Shown: piece after piece, positions 46,433 through 57,530 of the stretch
Layout of the letters: the number at the start of each line of letters is the position of its first letter
How positions within the stretch are numbered: the first letter of the stretch is position 1
Program-made: the position numbers and the translations under genes
NCBI GenBank assembly: GCA_047967505.1
Contig: CM106538.1
Strand: one strand, 5' to 3'
From: Dipteris shenzhenensis
Lineage: Eukaryota; Polypodiophyta; Polypodiopsida; Gleicheniales
Length of the DNA: 64,000 bases
Notes under the pieces: model-generated
What the model saw: only the letters and a program-made list of their open reading frames with translations
Told to the model about the DNA's origin: nothing
The model's database searches: none

Positions 46433-48330
46433 ATGTCTTCATCTTCAACAAGTAGCTCCAGTGAGGATGAATCCCTTCGTATCCACCATCACAAAATGTG
46501 GTTGGAGTAAAAAATCAAATGTATGTATGATCGATGTCGAGGAAACATGTATCATGTACACAAGATTACACTCAATTACATCTCAAAGTATGGAGAATGG
46601 GATGCAACCATAAACATGGTAAGTGTTAAAGAGTTAACGTTGATTGAGATACCTATGGGTGTTCATATGTTTAAGTTATGATCTTGTTTTAATTTGATAC
46701 AAGATGCACTGCCACACCCACATATGTTGCCCTATGCTCACCGTGAGGAGGCGAAGCGTCAGCGATATGAGGTGGGATCTTCAGGAGGGACCATTACGGA
46801 TGCATAGAGTGATGGTGATAGTAGCCCTCCGCCATTACCTCATGAAGCCATGGAGGAGGAGGTGTTTGATGATATGGTGCGGGATTTATATGTCCATCAA
46901 TCCGAAGGGAGGGATGATAGCATGGAGTAGGATGATCTTTTTACCGCAACATCGACTCCACTATTTGAGGGGTGCACATTCTCTGTTCTACATGCCTCCC
47001 TTGAGTTACTAAACTTGCAAGAGCAATGCAAGTTTGAATGCATTACTCAAGTAAGCTTTAAAGTCTATTTTGCAAACATGGTGAATTATGCTAGTGGGTC
47101 AATTACTCAAATGCTTTTCCTGATTTATGGTCTTCATGTGCAGGCCATTGTGTAAAATGCTTCCAAGGGAGAATAAATTACCAACCTCAAGAGATAGGGC
47201 AAGGTAGCATGTGACCTCTCTTGGAGGATTAGATTACAAGCACATCCATGCATGCATCAATGATTGCGTTTTGTTTCATGGACTACATAAGGATGCAAGA
47301 GAGTGCCCTACTTGTGCAGAGGCAAGATATAAGAGTAGATCTCAAAACTTTGGATGTGCCACATAAGAGTCTACGACATTTTCCCATAATCCCTCGCATC
47401 CAACATATGTTCAAGTACAAATCCATTACAGAGCTCATGTCATGGCATTCCTCCCATCGATCAACTAATGGCAAGTGGAGAACTCTCGTAGACTCTCCTG
47501 TGTGGAAGCATATTGAAGACACATGGCCAAGCTTCAAGGAAGAACCTAGGAGCTTGAGACTTGGATTGGGTATGGACGGTGTAAACCCATTTGGTCTCAA
47601 AAGCACCTCTTACAGTGTATGGCCAGTGATATTGGTGAATTATAATCTTCCACCCTCTATGGCTATTAAGAAAGGACATGTTATGCTATCCCTTCTAATT
47701 CCAGGGAAACATAAAGTCAAAAATCGTGATGTTTATTTGGAGCCTTTGATTGAGGAGCTAAAGATAATTTGGAGTGGTATCGAGACGCATGATGTGAGTA
47801 GGCCTCCCTCATCATGAGACTTCAACTGCAAAGTAGTCTTGATGTGGACGATGCATGACTTCCTAGGCTATGGCGAGTGTTCAGGTAAGCATTGCACTTC
47901 TAATTATGAATAGGCAAAGGATGTGGCACCCTAAACCCACCTTCAACTCTTAAGGGAGCCAATGGAGCCATGGATGATTATTGTGGCATAATCCAAGATA
48001 TTATTAAGCTTGACTTTCGATGCTTCTTTGTGTATGTTTTGGATGTAAAGTGGTTTAAGGACATGGTGGGAAAGAGGCCCTAGTGCAACAATCAAACGCC
48101 ATGCAAGTGGCTTTGTAACTATTGAGTCCACAAAGTTTTGGCAAAGTAGTAAGGACACACTAGTACTACTGCAACAATGTGAATAGGTATTGTGCACACA
48201 TAACAATACTCGCTTTGAAATATTTGATACCTTCGATGCAGGGAAAATAACATGATTGTATTTGTGTTTGAATTAGGTTGTCTATCAACCAATGGTGGAT
48301 AATAATAGATGGTGGCATGTCATACCGATT
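46433..48330 (+). pseudogene. TNP2-like transposase of copy B, DUF4218 deleted
   Basis: Exon 1 starts MSSSSTSSSSEDESLR (46433) and ends at AACATG|GTAAGTG near 46619. Exon 2 (from about 46703) reads LPHPHMLPYAHREEAKRQRYE and PLPHEAMEEEVFDDMVRDLYV. After an intron ending TGTGCAG (about 47143) comes HIHACINDCVLFHGLHKDARE, CPTCAEARYKSRS, LRHFPIIPRIQHMF, MDGVNPFGLKSTSYSV, VNYNLPPSMAIKKGH and PLIEELKIIW (47230-47815). Following an intron the sequence passes directly to a DUF4216 part (VLDVKWFKDMV, 47980-48185) and RWWHVIPIMP (48300). The DUF4218 section present in copy C is missing. One frameshift near 47325 and an in-frame stop at 47815. Confidence 0.8.
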
Positions 48331-48335
48331 ATGCC

Positions 48336-49320
48336 ACATTCCAAAGTGATCTATAGTACATTTACTAATATGGAGCATATCCGAGGTGGTATGACTTCTC
48401 TTCCCAAGGTCAAGGACCTCTATATCAGAATCCTGGGTGCCTGATTCACCTAGAAGATTCACCCTTGGAATATTAGAACATTCGGTGTGATAATGACCCT
48501 TCTGGTGGCACTCGTAGCACACAACATTGGCACGTTCTCTTGGAGATTGATTGGCTTGATTTCTGATGCCCACCATCTCAAGACGAAGATCATTTAGGGC
48601 CTTGGCAAGGTCATTGACTCTGGGTCCTTTAGCAGGAGGGGCCGAGGGAGTAGGAAGGAGGGGGCTCGTGGCAAGGCTGGGGAAATCTTCCAGGTGGAGG
48701 GTGAGGATATACATCCTATTGAGGGTATGCATCTAAGGGAGGACCATACATTTCAGGTGGAGGCGGTGGATACATCCCTGACAGGGGGGTGGGGTATGCC
48801 CCTGAGTTGGACCCCCCAGGTTGTGGTTGCAAGAATTGGGGGGGTTGCAGAGGGACAACTATCTTTTTTGAAGCGGGGTCAGACTAAACTTTATCAAACT
48901 TTTGAGCAATCTCTTATGCTCGCACCATGGTCTCTAGATTCTCCCATTTAAGCTTGAGGCAGAATTCATCACTTGCTCCTGCTACAAGGTAGCCCAACAC
49001 ATGTTGAGTCATTCTAGCTTGAAATCCGACATTGTCCTCCTGTGTGGCAATTAAATGGTTTAGGAGCACGACCGCACGATCTACATATCGACGCATCATC
49101 TCACCTTCTGACTACTTCAAGTTTGCCACCTGTAGAGGTACACATTATCCAACTCCTCTTCTTCACCGAAATACTTGATCATAACTACTGGCAACCTTGG
49201 CCAACTTTGGCGAACGTCCTCGGCCTGCTTCTCATACCACACTTGAGTTAAGCACTCTAGAAATGTGGGAAGAACCAACAGCCATCTATCTTCAATAAGA
49301 AAGTTGAGAGAAACAACAAG
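48336..49320 (-). pseudogene. Second Ty3/gypsy gag (single zinc knuckle)
   Basis: Minus strand: capsid part with FLIEDRWLLVLPTFLE, LTQVWYEKQAEDVRQSWPRL and MIKYFGEEEELDNVYL (49330-49140), VDRAVVLLNHLIATQE and GFQARMTQHVLGYLVAGASD (49080-48970), a Pro/Tyr/Gly-rich stretch, a LAKALNDLRLEMVGIRNQ helix, and a CX2CX4HX4C knuckle VCYECHQKGHYHTEC (about 48525-48480). Different from the gag at 28.9-30.7 kb in sequence and knuckle number. Frame changes and stops present. Pol is not found to its left, where CACTA copy B lies. Confidence 0.75.
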
Positions 49321-49349
49321 ATACTCATTTGGATTTTCTTCAACTCAAC

Positions 49350-49800
49350 CACAGAACACAAGAATGTCAGCCATGCTTCGAAAAGAGGAGGGGATCGAAG
49401 AATACCGTGGAGGAGGTAAGAAAATACAAGATTCTGTTTTGACAATACTAGAGAGTGGAATTTTAAAAAGGAAGTGTGGGGATGAGACTTCTAGAAAGCA
49501 AATGTAAGTTGGAAATGGAGTATTGGGAGTGGTGCAATATTCCATACGAGAAGAGTCGATGGTGAAGAAGAGTTCATAAACAACTCTTATAGCTGACATC
49601 ATTGCAAAAGATTGGGGGTATGGCATCGCATCAAGTTGTTCATCAAAGCAAAGAGGAATTACCATGGTAAGAAGATGTAGGGCTTGCACATCACCTTTTG
49701 AATCCTCAAGCTCTTGTAGTCTCCATGAGATTTCTTCTAGTAGGGTGAGGTTTAGCATTTCTATTCCTTTGAAGAGGTATCTCCTTTTGATTCATAGGAT
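49350..49800 (-). pseudogene. Open minus-strand frame between RNase H and gag
   Basis: A 137-codon open frame begins MLNLTLLEEISWRLQELEDSK at 49758 and runs to IPSSFRSMADILVFCGE at 49350, merging into the capsid sequence. The second half is gag-like (ILVFCGEVEENPNEYL continues from it). The first half (helix, then PYPQSFAMMSAIRVVYEL) I do not recognise. It may be the gag N-terminus, or sequence linking the RNase H piece upstream to gag. Confidence 0.5.
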
Positions 49801-50250
49801 GCTCATGCTAGTGATTAGATGTTCTTTGGCCATTTGCAAGCCAAAAATGAGTCTCGGGGGGGTCACTATGTATAAACCCTCTATATCTGTAAAAAATTTC
49901 ATTAATAAAATGTACCCCTTTTCTATACAAATGTATAAATTTTTTCCAAACCTATTTTAAATAGTCCCTTATGTATATTTATTTCTGTAAATCTTAGAAA
50001 TAAAAAAAATCCTTCTGTTGAACTCACGTGATAGGGTTACATATGATGAGTGACCCCCCCGAGAAATGAGTGCAGAGTATTCGGCTTGATTGCAAGTGTT
50101 TACTGCCATGGGGCTGCCATACAAAAACTTTTCTCTTTCGGGTGAAGTCAAGGTCACTCCTACCCCCGTTGCTTTTGTCCAAGGTCTATAAGCACCATCA
50201 AAGTGTAAGGCCCAAGTTGAGGTCATATGAGCACCAAGACATGTACATCC
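49800..50250 (-). pseudogene. RNase H domain fragment, split by a MITE
   Basis: Minus strand: TSTWALHFDGAYRPW, GVGVTLTSPEREKFLYGSP and NTCNQAEYSALI, then the MITE (49853-50063), then FGLQMAKEHLI. Joined, these match the start of an RNase H: the FDGA Asp and the QAEY Glu are catalytic-type residues. Later RNase H motifs (DSQLV, Asp) are not seen, so the domain is cut short. The long gap between it and any RT is unusual; it may be the dual (archaeal-type) RNase H found in some plant Ty3 elements. Confidence 0.75.
49853..50063 (+). mobile_element. MITE, CTCGGGGGGGTCACT family, copy 3
   Basis: 211 bp; shorter than copies 1 and 2 by an internal deletion after CCTCTATATC. Flanked by a perfect 8-bp duplication AAATGAGT (49845-49852 and 50064-50071). 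Excision in silico restores an RNase H reading frame, confirming both boundaries. Confidence 0.96.
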
Positions 50251-50271
50251 CAAGTCTCTTGATAATCTAGG

Positions 50272-52340
50272 ATTGGGAGGATAAGTGGATGAGGGGATGC
50301 CAAAGCCTCATGAGGCAAGGTGTTCTGCCCCAAATAAGCTCACAATTTTCTATCCCCAAACAAGCTCACAATTTTCTATTGAAAATTCACTTTTACCACA
50401 TGAAGTTCATGATGCAAAACAAATGGTTGATTTTGAACAAACGGGTTTGAGGACGGAACATCTTAACCGTATAGATGCATCATATTACATAAGAATTCAG
50501 AGAACCCTAGCTCCTTAGTGTAATCATAGTAATAGCTCCTTGGCTTTTCCTGGACCTTGACCTTTTTCTTAAACACTCTTTTCTTCTTGACCTTCAAAGG
50601 GACATAGTTAGATGAACAACTAGATTCTAGCATTTTGTTGGCTGCTTGAGAGAATTCTCTAGAAGAGACTCACTTTTCATGTGTCTTCTTTGCCTAGGAA
50701 TACCTTTTGATTTTGACCAGCCAGTCGCGTGAAGAGCTCAAAGAACTAAACACTTCTCCTTTTTGTGCCATCGAGAAATTCCACCCCATCAAGAAGATAC
50801 AGCCCCCGAAAGATTTGTTGCCATAGAGGATGTAGGATGCAAACTAGGGAGGAGGAGGCAGTGAGGTGGCGGCGGGCATAAAGTGCAAGGGAGGAGTGGA
50901 TAGCGAGGCAGGAAAACATGGTGCACAAAGCGTGAAGGTGGTAGCAGGAGCAAAGGTAGTAGTGGGATTAGAGGCGATGATGGATTAGGCACAAGTGACA
51001 AGAACAAGTGGCGGTGACAGCGGGGTCAATGACAACATGCAGGCGGTGGCAAGCATAGGTGGTGACAATGCGGCGATGCGAGCAATGGCACATGCAACAA
51101 CGATAGCAGGATTAGCGAGTGGTGAAGGCAGCAGTAGTAGTAGGATCGATGATGAAGGCAACAACAATAGCAAGATTTACGGCGATGCATGGCACAGAGA
51201 GTGAGGTGCAGGACACGATGCCCAGTGGTGGCACATGGTAGTATGGCAAGGTAGCACAGATGGCAAGGCACAGATGGAGAGAATGCGGGTGAGAGAGAGA
51301 GGAGAGGGGAGAGGAGAGAGGAGAGAGAGGAAAAAAAGTCAAAAAAATTAGAGAGAGGAGAGAGGAGGGAGAGTGAGGGGAGAGGAGAGATGAATAGGGG
51401 AAGGAAAAAAAGTGGGGAAAAAGAGGGACTAGAGAGAGAAGATGAGAGGGAGAGGCTATGAGATGAGAAGAGAGGGGGAGGGAAGAGAGAATTTGCACAA
51501 GAGAACTACCAAGTTGTTGAAGGTGGCATGATCCTCATACATGGAGATTCGTATCCCAGCATCCACACCATTTTTATTAACTAGAAAATAAATCAAGGCA
51601 TGAGGTAGACGTTAGGCATGGCAATGCTCGAGGGCCATGGGGGAAAGGGAACTTGAGGGGAGAAGCATTAACATGGGTGGGGAAAAGGGATTAAGAGGGG
51701 TGGGAATGAAGAGGGAGACTATGGCACAAGGGGGAAGGGAGAGGGGTAAGAGGAGCATGTACATGATGGGAGGTGGAATGTAGAGATGGAGACATCAAGG
51801 GAAGAGAGTCATGCTTTATTTGAAAGGAAGGATGGGGGAAATCAAAGTATGAGCATGGTGGCTTTACAAGAATGAGCATGTCACATTAAGGAATAGCCCC
51901 CTTCTTTTATAGCCAAGAGAGAGTGTCTTTCCTAATAAAGGCATCCTCCCACATGCATGGTGTGTGTGGAGGAATTTCCCATGTGGGCTAGGTGGGTACA
52001 CACTCTCAATTGTGTGCGACAACCCTTTGCCTCATTTTTCCACATAAATCAAACTCCATGTCCCAAGTCTAAGATACTCCCTTAGTGTCTTCTCAATTTT
52101 GTAATATGTTCAAACATTTAGGAGGACAAGTGGAGGTTTGGCACAAGGAATCTTGCCACCTCATCGTACTTTCCTCATTATTCAACTTGCATTCTTGGAC
52201 TATCTACACCCCCCCACATGGGCCTATCCTATATGGAGGAAATATTCCAATATAATATTCGTCTCCACCTATTTTATATTACTTCTTCCATGGTCCTTGG
52301 GCCATGTCTCAGTAAATGCAGGAATGGGACCGCCTAGGTG
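50272..52340. other. Unassigned stretch with low-complexity DNA
   Basis: No conserved gene seen. 50840-51190 is rich in GGAGGAGGC, GCGGTGG and AGCAGTAGTAG phrases; 51270-51490 is a purine tract (GAGAGAGGAGAGGAG). A TTTATAG near 51905 and the GC-richer block around it could be LTR promoter, but no matching copy was found. Peptides rich in Leu/Ser/Pro from this stretch are low-complexity artefacts. Confidence 0.5.
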
Positions 52341-52899
52341 CACCACAAGGCATAGGCCCTTTTCCGATGAAAATACCGATGATTTTTATATTAATTTTTT
52401 TTTAAACAGGCGCAAATGTCATTATAAAAGTCGCTAAAAGCATTGGAAAAGAACTGTCGCTATAAAGCGTCGCTATATAGCGATGTTGTTAAACGTTGCT
52501 ATATAGCGACACTGATAATCGTTGCTATATAGCGACACTGGTAAACGTTACTATATAGCAATGATTAATAGAACTAAAAAGAAAGGATTAGTGGGGCTAA
52601 ACAGGGCTTGCTATGGCTCTACTTAGCCCTACTAATCCTTCTTTTTTTGTAATTACAAAAAAAAAAATTTATAACAAAATTTTCCTTGCGAAAAGGGTGA
52701 TACAAAATTGCTCAAATGAAATTATTGAGCAACAAAACCATATACATGTCGAACATATACAACATTGTTTGTTACAAAATTACCCTTTCAAAAGGGTGAT
52801 ACAAAATTGCTTGAACAAGCGGATATACAAAATGACATACATGGCGAAGAAAATGCAAACTGCTACTACTCTCACTACTACTACTACTCATCCGAATCA

Positions 52900-54170
52900 T
52901 CCTTGTCCTCATCTTGTTGGCCTGATCCTTGGTCCTCGTGAGCTATGCCTTCTTCTTGATCCTCATCACGTGCATCTGATCCCTGGCCCTGGTGATCGCT
53001 CGCCTCCAATGATGGGACGCTTGAGCTTTGACCCTAAGAGTGAACCATATAAATTGAAAATTAGATTGGAACTTAAGAATAAAATAATTTAAAAAGTGAT
53101 ATTATAAGTAGGAGTAGACTTATACCATCCGAGCAGCCACCTTAGCCCAATCGACTTTCGTTCCCATTGCCTCTTGCTCAATAAACCATCGCTTTGTTTC
53201 TATGCGAAATGCACGTCGCATCTTTGCATCTGTAGGAAGATGACCCATCGCAGCTTGTTGTGGATCCAATTTATGAGAGTTAGAGTTAGCTAAAGTGCAT
53301 GTATATGTAGTAAAACAAATAGAACAATACATTAAATGAGAAGAAGTAGACTTACCATGGTTGCCTCGAACACCAACCGTCCACCTGCACCAAAGTACGA
53401 AGTACCTATGATGTCCAACCGTCTCTTTGCAGCCCTGTTCTGACCCTCAAACATTTTGGGATTGTCCCTATTCTACTTCTTGAAGAACTTCCAATCAGCT
53501 TTGTCTGCCTAGTTGGGTTTAGCCAACCTCTTTGTGATGGAATTACGCAAGGTTGATCTACGATGCTTCAAGACCAAACCCATGCACTCTCGCATATAAT
53601 CCTCATTAAACTCAAAATTTGGCGGGTTAGGGTATTTTTGTTTTAATTCATTGATGATCGCCTACTTCTTTTGGTCATCTTAATACCACCAATCGGTAGT
53701 AATGCCGCTCTTAAAGTGATCGCTCTCATCAACCGCCTCATGGTGGCCATCACTGCTTTGCCCTTTCTATCTTCTATTATCTCTCTGACAGCCGTGATTT
53801 GATGGGAGAGATCCCCTGATGAGTAAGGAGGACTGATGGTAGTAGAGTTAGAAGGAATGGAAGCTGTGTGAGTGCTTCCGAAGCAAGGAGTAGCAGTGGG
53901 AGTAGGAGAGGGCAAGGGCCTGACTGATACTGTGTCTTCGGACCAAGTGGAGACCTGTAGGAATGTCAGTACAACATAAGCTGCCCTTCCTACTCTTCCT
54001 TCCCTTACAAAAGGCACATGCAAGTGATGACCCCTCGGTCGCGAAGGGGCACGAGGGGATGGCTGGCAGTACATCTAGCCATCGGTGTAGGGGAGGGAAT
54101 TGCCAAGGTCCTCTGAGATAGCAGAGAGAATAATCTCGTTGCCTCCTCATCGCTCATGTGCTACAAACTC
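52900..54170 (-). pseudogene. TNPA-like gene of copy D
   Basis: Same exon order as copy C: an acidic tail at 52890-53035, an exon with LDPQQAAMGHLPTDAKMRRAF and RWFIEQEAMGTKVDWAKVAARMV (53265-53125), and a long first exon with PTPTATPCFGSTHTASIPS, DLSHQITAVREIIEDRKGK and AVMATMRRLM (54074-53700). Donor and acceptor positions match copy C. The start (SPDEFVAHE) lacks an obvious Met and several frames shift, so it is dead. Confidence 0.68.
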
Positions 54171-54419
54171 GTCGGGACTCCCGACAAAGGCATGCGTGGC
54201 TAGCAAAGGAGTTCCCCGAGGGGTAGTTGCAATGCTACGTCCAAGTGGAGTTGGACCAGGGTTAGTCGCAGTGCTAGGTCCGAGAGGAGTTGGGGACCAG
54301 GGGTAGTCCTCCAGGTAGTCGCCTAAGAGGACTCAAAGTCCTCTAGAGCATATAGATCATGAGCTCTCCTCCTGTGAGGCTGTTCGTACTCGTCGGATGT
54401 GCGACGTGATCCCATGTCT

Positions 54420-55690
54420 ACATAGACACAAACATGAAAACAAAAAACAAAAAACAAACATAAGCTGCGGCATAGGCATAGGCATAGGCAAATGAAAAGA
54501 GGAAGAAGAGGGAAAGGAAAAGAGGAGACATATGCATGATAAGCATAAGCATAAGAGACGGAGACATATGCTCATGCTTATGCTTATACATGAGCATAAG
54601 AGAAGGGGGAAAGAGAGAAGAAGAGGGAAAGGAAAGAGGGAAAAAGAGGGAAAGAAAGAGAGAAGAAAACGGAAAGGAAAGAGGGAAAGAGAGAAGAAGA
54701 GGGAAAGGAAAGAGGGAAAAAGAGGAAAAGAGGGAAAGGAAAGAGGGAAAAAGAGGGAAAGAAAGAGAGAAGAAGAGGGAAAGGAAACAGGGAAAAAGAG
54801 GAAAAGAGAGAAGAAGAGGGGAAGGAAAGAGGGAAAAAGATTGAAAGAAAGAGAGAAGAAGAGGGAAAGAGAGAAGGTAAAGAGGGAAAAAGAGACATAT
54901 GCTCATGCTTATGCATGAGCATATGTCATGAGCATATGTCTACTTCTCTTATGCTCATGCATAAGCATAAGCATGAGCATATGCTCATGCTTATGCTTAT
55001 GCATGAGCATAATAGAAGGGGGAAAGAGAGAAGAAGAGGGAAGGAAAGAGGGAAAAAAGAGGGAAAGAAAGAGAGAAGAAGAGGGAAAGGAAAGAGGGAA
55101 AAAGTGGGAAAGAAAAAAGGGAAGAAGAAGGATTGAAAGAGGGAAAGAAAAGAGAGATTGAAAATGAGCATAAGAGGGAAAAGAGAGAAGAAGAGGGAAA
55201 GAAAAGAGGAAAAAAGAGACATATGCTCATGCTTATGCATGAGCATATGTCTACTTCTCTTATGCTCATGCATAAGACCTCTTCTTCTCTCTTTCTTTCC
55301 CTCTTTCTCCCTCTTTCCTTTCCCTCTTCTTCATATGCTCATGCTTAAGCATGAGCATATGTCTACTTCTCTTATGCTCATGCATAAGCATAAGCATGTG
55401 CATGAGCGTAAGAGAAGGGAGAAAGAGAGAAGAAGAGGGAAAGGAAAGAGGGAAAAAGAGACATATGCTCATGCTTATGCATGAGCATATGTCTACTTCT
55501 CTTATGCTCATTCATAAGCATAAGCATGAGCATATGCTCATGCTTATGCTTATGCATGAGTATAAGAGAAGGGAGAAAGAGAGAAGAAGAGGGAAAGGAA
55601 AGAGGGAAAAAGAGGGAAAGAAAGAAAGAAGAAGAGGGAAAGGAAAGAGGGAAAGAGAGAAGAAGAGGGAAAGGAAAGATTCACAAGCAA
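54420..55690. repeat. Interleaved purine tracts and large palindromes
   Basis: Blocks of GGGAAAGAGAGAAGAAGA-type purine repeats alternate with six or so near-palindromes of the form CATATGCTCATGCTTATGC / ATGAGCATATG (near 54570, 54900, 54980, 55225, 55345, 55480-55560). The palindromes have arms of about 14 bp and no loop. At 55275-55330 the purine tract is on the other strand. Long Lys/Glu/Arg or Ser/Phe/Leu reading frames on both strands are artefacts of missing stop triplets. Confidence 0.92.
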
Positions 55691-55831
55691 GTCATTTATG
55701 TTTGTCAAGCTAGTAAGATTGTATCAAAGCTTCACAGGGTATCCATCTAGCATCTGCATAATGCCCTCAATCTGCACGCTGATGGGTAGGCTTCAATGGG
55801 CTTCAATGGGGCTCTTATATAGAGATGAAGG

Positions 55832-56452
55832 TGTTAGATCTTCTCAATGCCCCACCCTTATGGGGACCAATGGTCCATGGTGCTCAAAGTTGTAAGGCCC
55901 CCATTATAAGAAGAAATCATGCGTAAACTAGATGATCTTGACTTGTATGTCAAATGAGGGCATGACCCTTGATGGAATAAAGGTGACCTAAGTGGGCCTA
56001 GCCTACGAATTAGTATGACAAGTAAGTTGGTAACAAGTTGAGATAGATTGCATCGAGTGGAGACTTAGGACCTTTATCAAGGGCACTAATCAACGGTCCT
56101 TAGTCATTGGAGGAAAAAACAATTTGTAAAAATTCCTTCTTTGACTATAGGAAAATTTCCCAAAAGATTCCCTGTTGGACTAGAGGAGTTGGTCCTATGG
56201 ACTACCACCTTCATGTGCTATAAAAACAACACCCTCTAGCTCTTATCATTTAATTAGAGATCTTCCAAATACTTTGAGTTCTTTACCTAGTATTTGTCTA
56301 GATTTCCATCTAAGCTCCACTATGAGAGTGCACAAGTGGATAGTGTCATCATTTGTACTACTTGAGTATATAAAGGAACTTTGTTCTTTTTTGATTTGGT
56401 ATGAATACTATTCTGTATTGATATTCTATCCATTGCATCGAGTAATCTTACA
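55832..56452 (+). mobile_element. Solo LTR (family 1), second copy, 621 bp
   Basis: TGTTAGATCTTCTCAATGCC to GTAATCTTACA, related throughout to 1695-2334. Flanked by GAAGG (55827-55831) and AAAGG (56453-56457), a target duplication with one change. A TATAAA lies near 56220. No internal region follows. Diverged enough from the first copy that the two are old, independent insertions. Confidence 0.82.
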
Positions 56453-56457
56453 AAAGG

Positions 56458-56871
56458 CCCCCAAAAGCTAGCTAGCTACCCTATCCTAAAACTAACCTAG
56501 TTTAGGGATCCCCAACTTTCTTTTCAACTCCAATCCACTCTATAAACATGCAAATTAGCAAAAAATACTTCACTAATATATGGTTGACCTCGTTGGATAC
56601 AAGTAAAAAGCTCACCAATTTTGTGTGCACACAAGGAAAAAACTCGTCAATTTTGTATGCAAATAAGGAAACAACTCACCCATGTTGTACCTTTTAAAAA
56701 TAAAAGCTCCCCTCAAAAAGCTCGCCAAAAGACTAGTCCCATGGTAAGTTATTTCCAACACAAGCTAAGGGAGAGGAATGGGTTGGGGCCATGCATTTTT
56801 TGTTATTTCTAACCACACATCATGCATGAGTGTCAAAATTATGCATCTGTATTCTATATTTTATAGATACA

Positions 56872-56917
<46 letters not shown>

Positions 56918-57530
56918 CCCTCTATGCTTATCCCATCCATCCATCATAATGAAATGAAAATGAAAGGAAATTTTAAAATCATACAAATTTTATAGATTAT
57001 TCATATGAGAGCAATGATTTTTTATAATTTTTTATGCAGCTTGCAAAGGTCATGGCAAATCTTTTGCATCAAAATAGGAAACAAGTCAAGAGTTAGGAAG
57101 CTTTCATCCAATCTAAAACAACCTTCAAACAATACCAAACTAAGTGTTACACAATGTATTATCTTATCTAGCTCTATAGCCCATAGTTTAAAGGATTACA
57201 ACCCCTCTCTCTAGGTCATTGTTTGTTTGGGTGAAGCCATTTTTGGTGAGGTTCAGGGACTTTTCTATATATGGGTATTTTGCATGACCCATAACTTATG
57301 CATTGCTCAACGAATTTCAGAAAACTGTCTTCAAGTTGTAATACACATTCCAAATTTGAACATGAGGGCAAAAAATTATGGAATAAGGAGTTGAAACAAG
57401 ACCGGTAGAGCATTACAAGTGCTATGTTTCATGTGAAGCATGCATCCTAAAGACTATAGGACATAGCAATTTATTCAAAAACATCAAATGTGTTTCCTAT
57501 ACATACATGCAACAAAGTAATCATTATAAA
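56458..57530. other. Unassigned DNA with a (CT)n microsatellite
   Basis: No gene recognised. A CT microsatellite occupies 56872-56917. A loose duplication around AAAACTCGTCAATTTTGT is near 56610-56660. Confidence 0.45.

Larger units (their letters stand above)
43489..48335 (+). mobile_element. CACTA (En/Spm) copy B, right part lost
   Basis: The left terminus CACAACAAGACAAAGCACC matches copy A. The palindrome GCGTCTATAGACGC and variants occur near the left end (43530-43760) and again between the two genes (45725-45905 and 46265-46410). The divergent gene pair matches copy A and has the architecture of copy C. Homology stops near 48335, where a minus-strand Ty3 gag begins; no right terminus is present. 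Confidence 0.75.
52341..55690 (+). mobile_element. CACTA (En/Spm) copy D, truncated, same family as copy C
   Basis: The left terminus CACCACAAGGCATAGGCCC matches copy C (one change from CACTACAAGG), followed by the same TCGCTATATAGCGA palindrome array (52440-52565) and the same duplicated block GGGTGATACAAAAT (near 52696 and 52794). A minus-strand TNPA-like gene follows. The TNP2 gene and right terminus are absent; the sequence passes into purine tracts and palindromes. Confidence 0.8.

Noticed and set aside
54418-55713. Overlapping long open frames on both strands (Lys/Glu/Arg-rich and Ser/Phe/Leu-rich)
   Set aside because: Purine tracts contain few stop triplets; composition is one-sided, both strands are open, and no domain is present.
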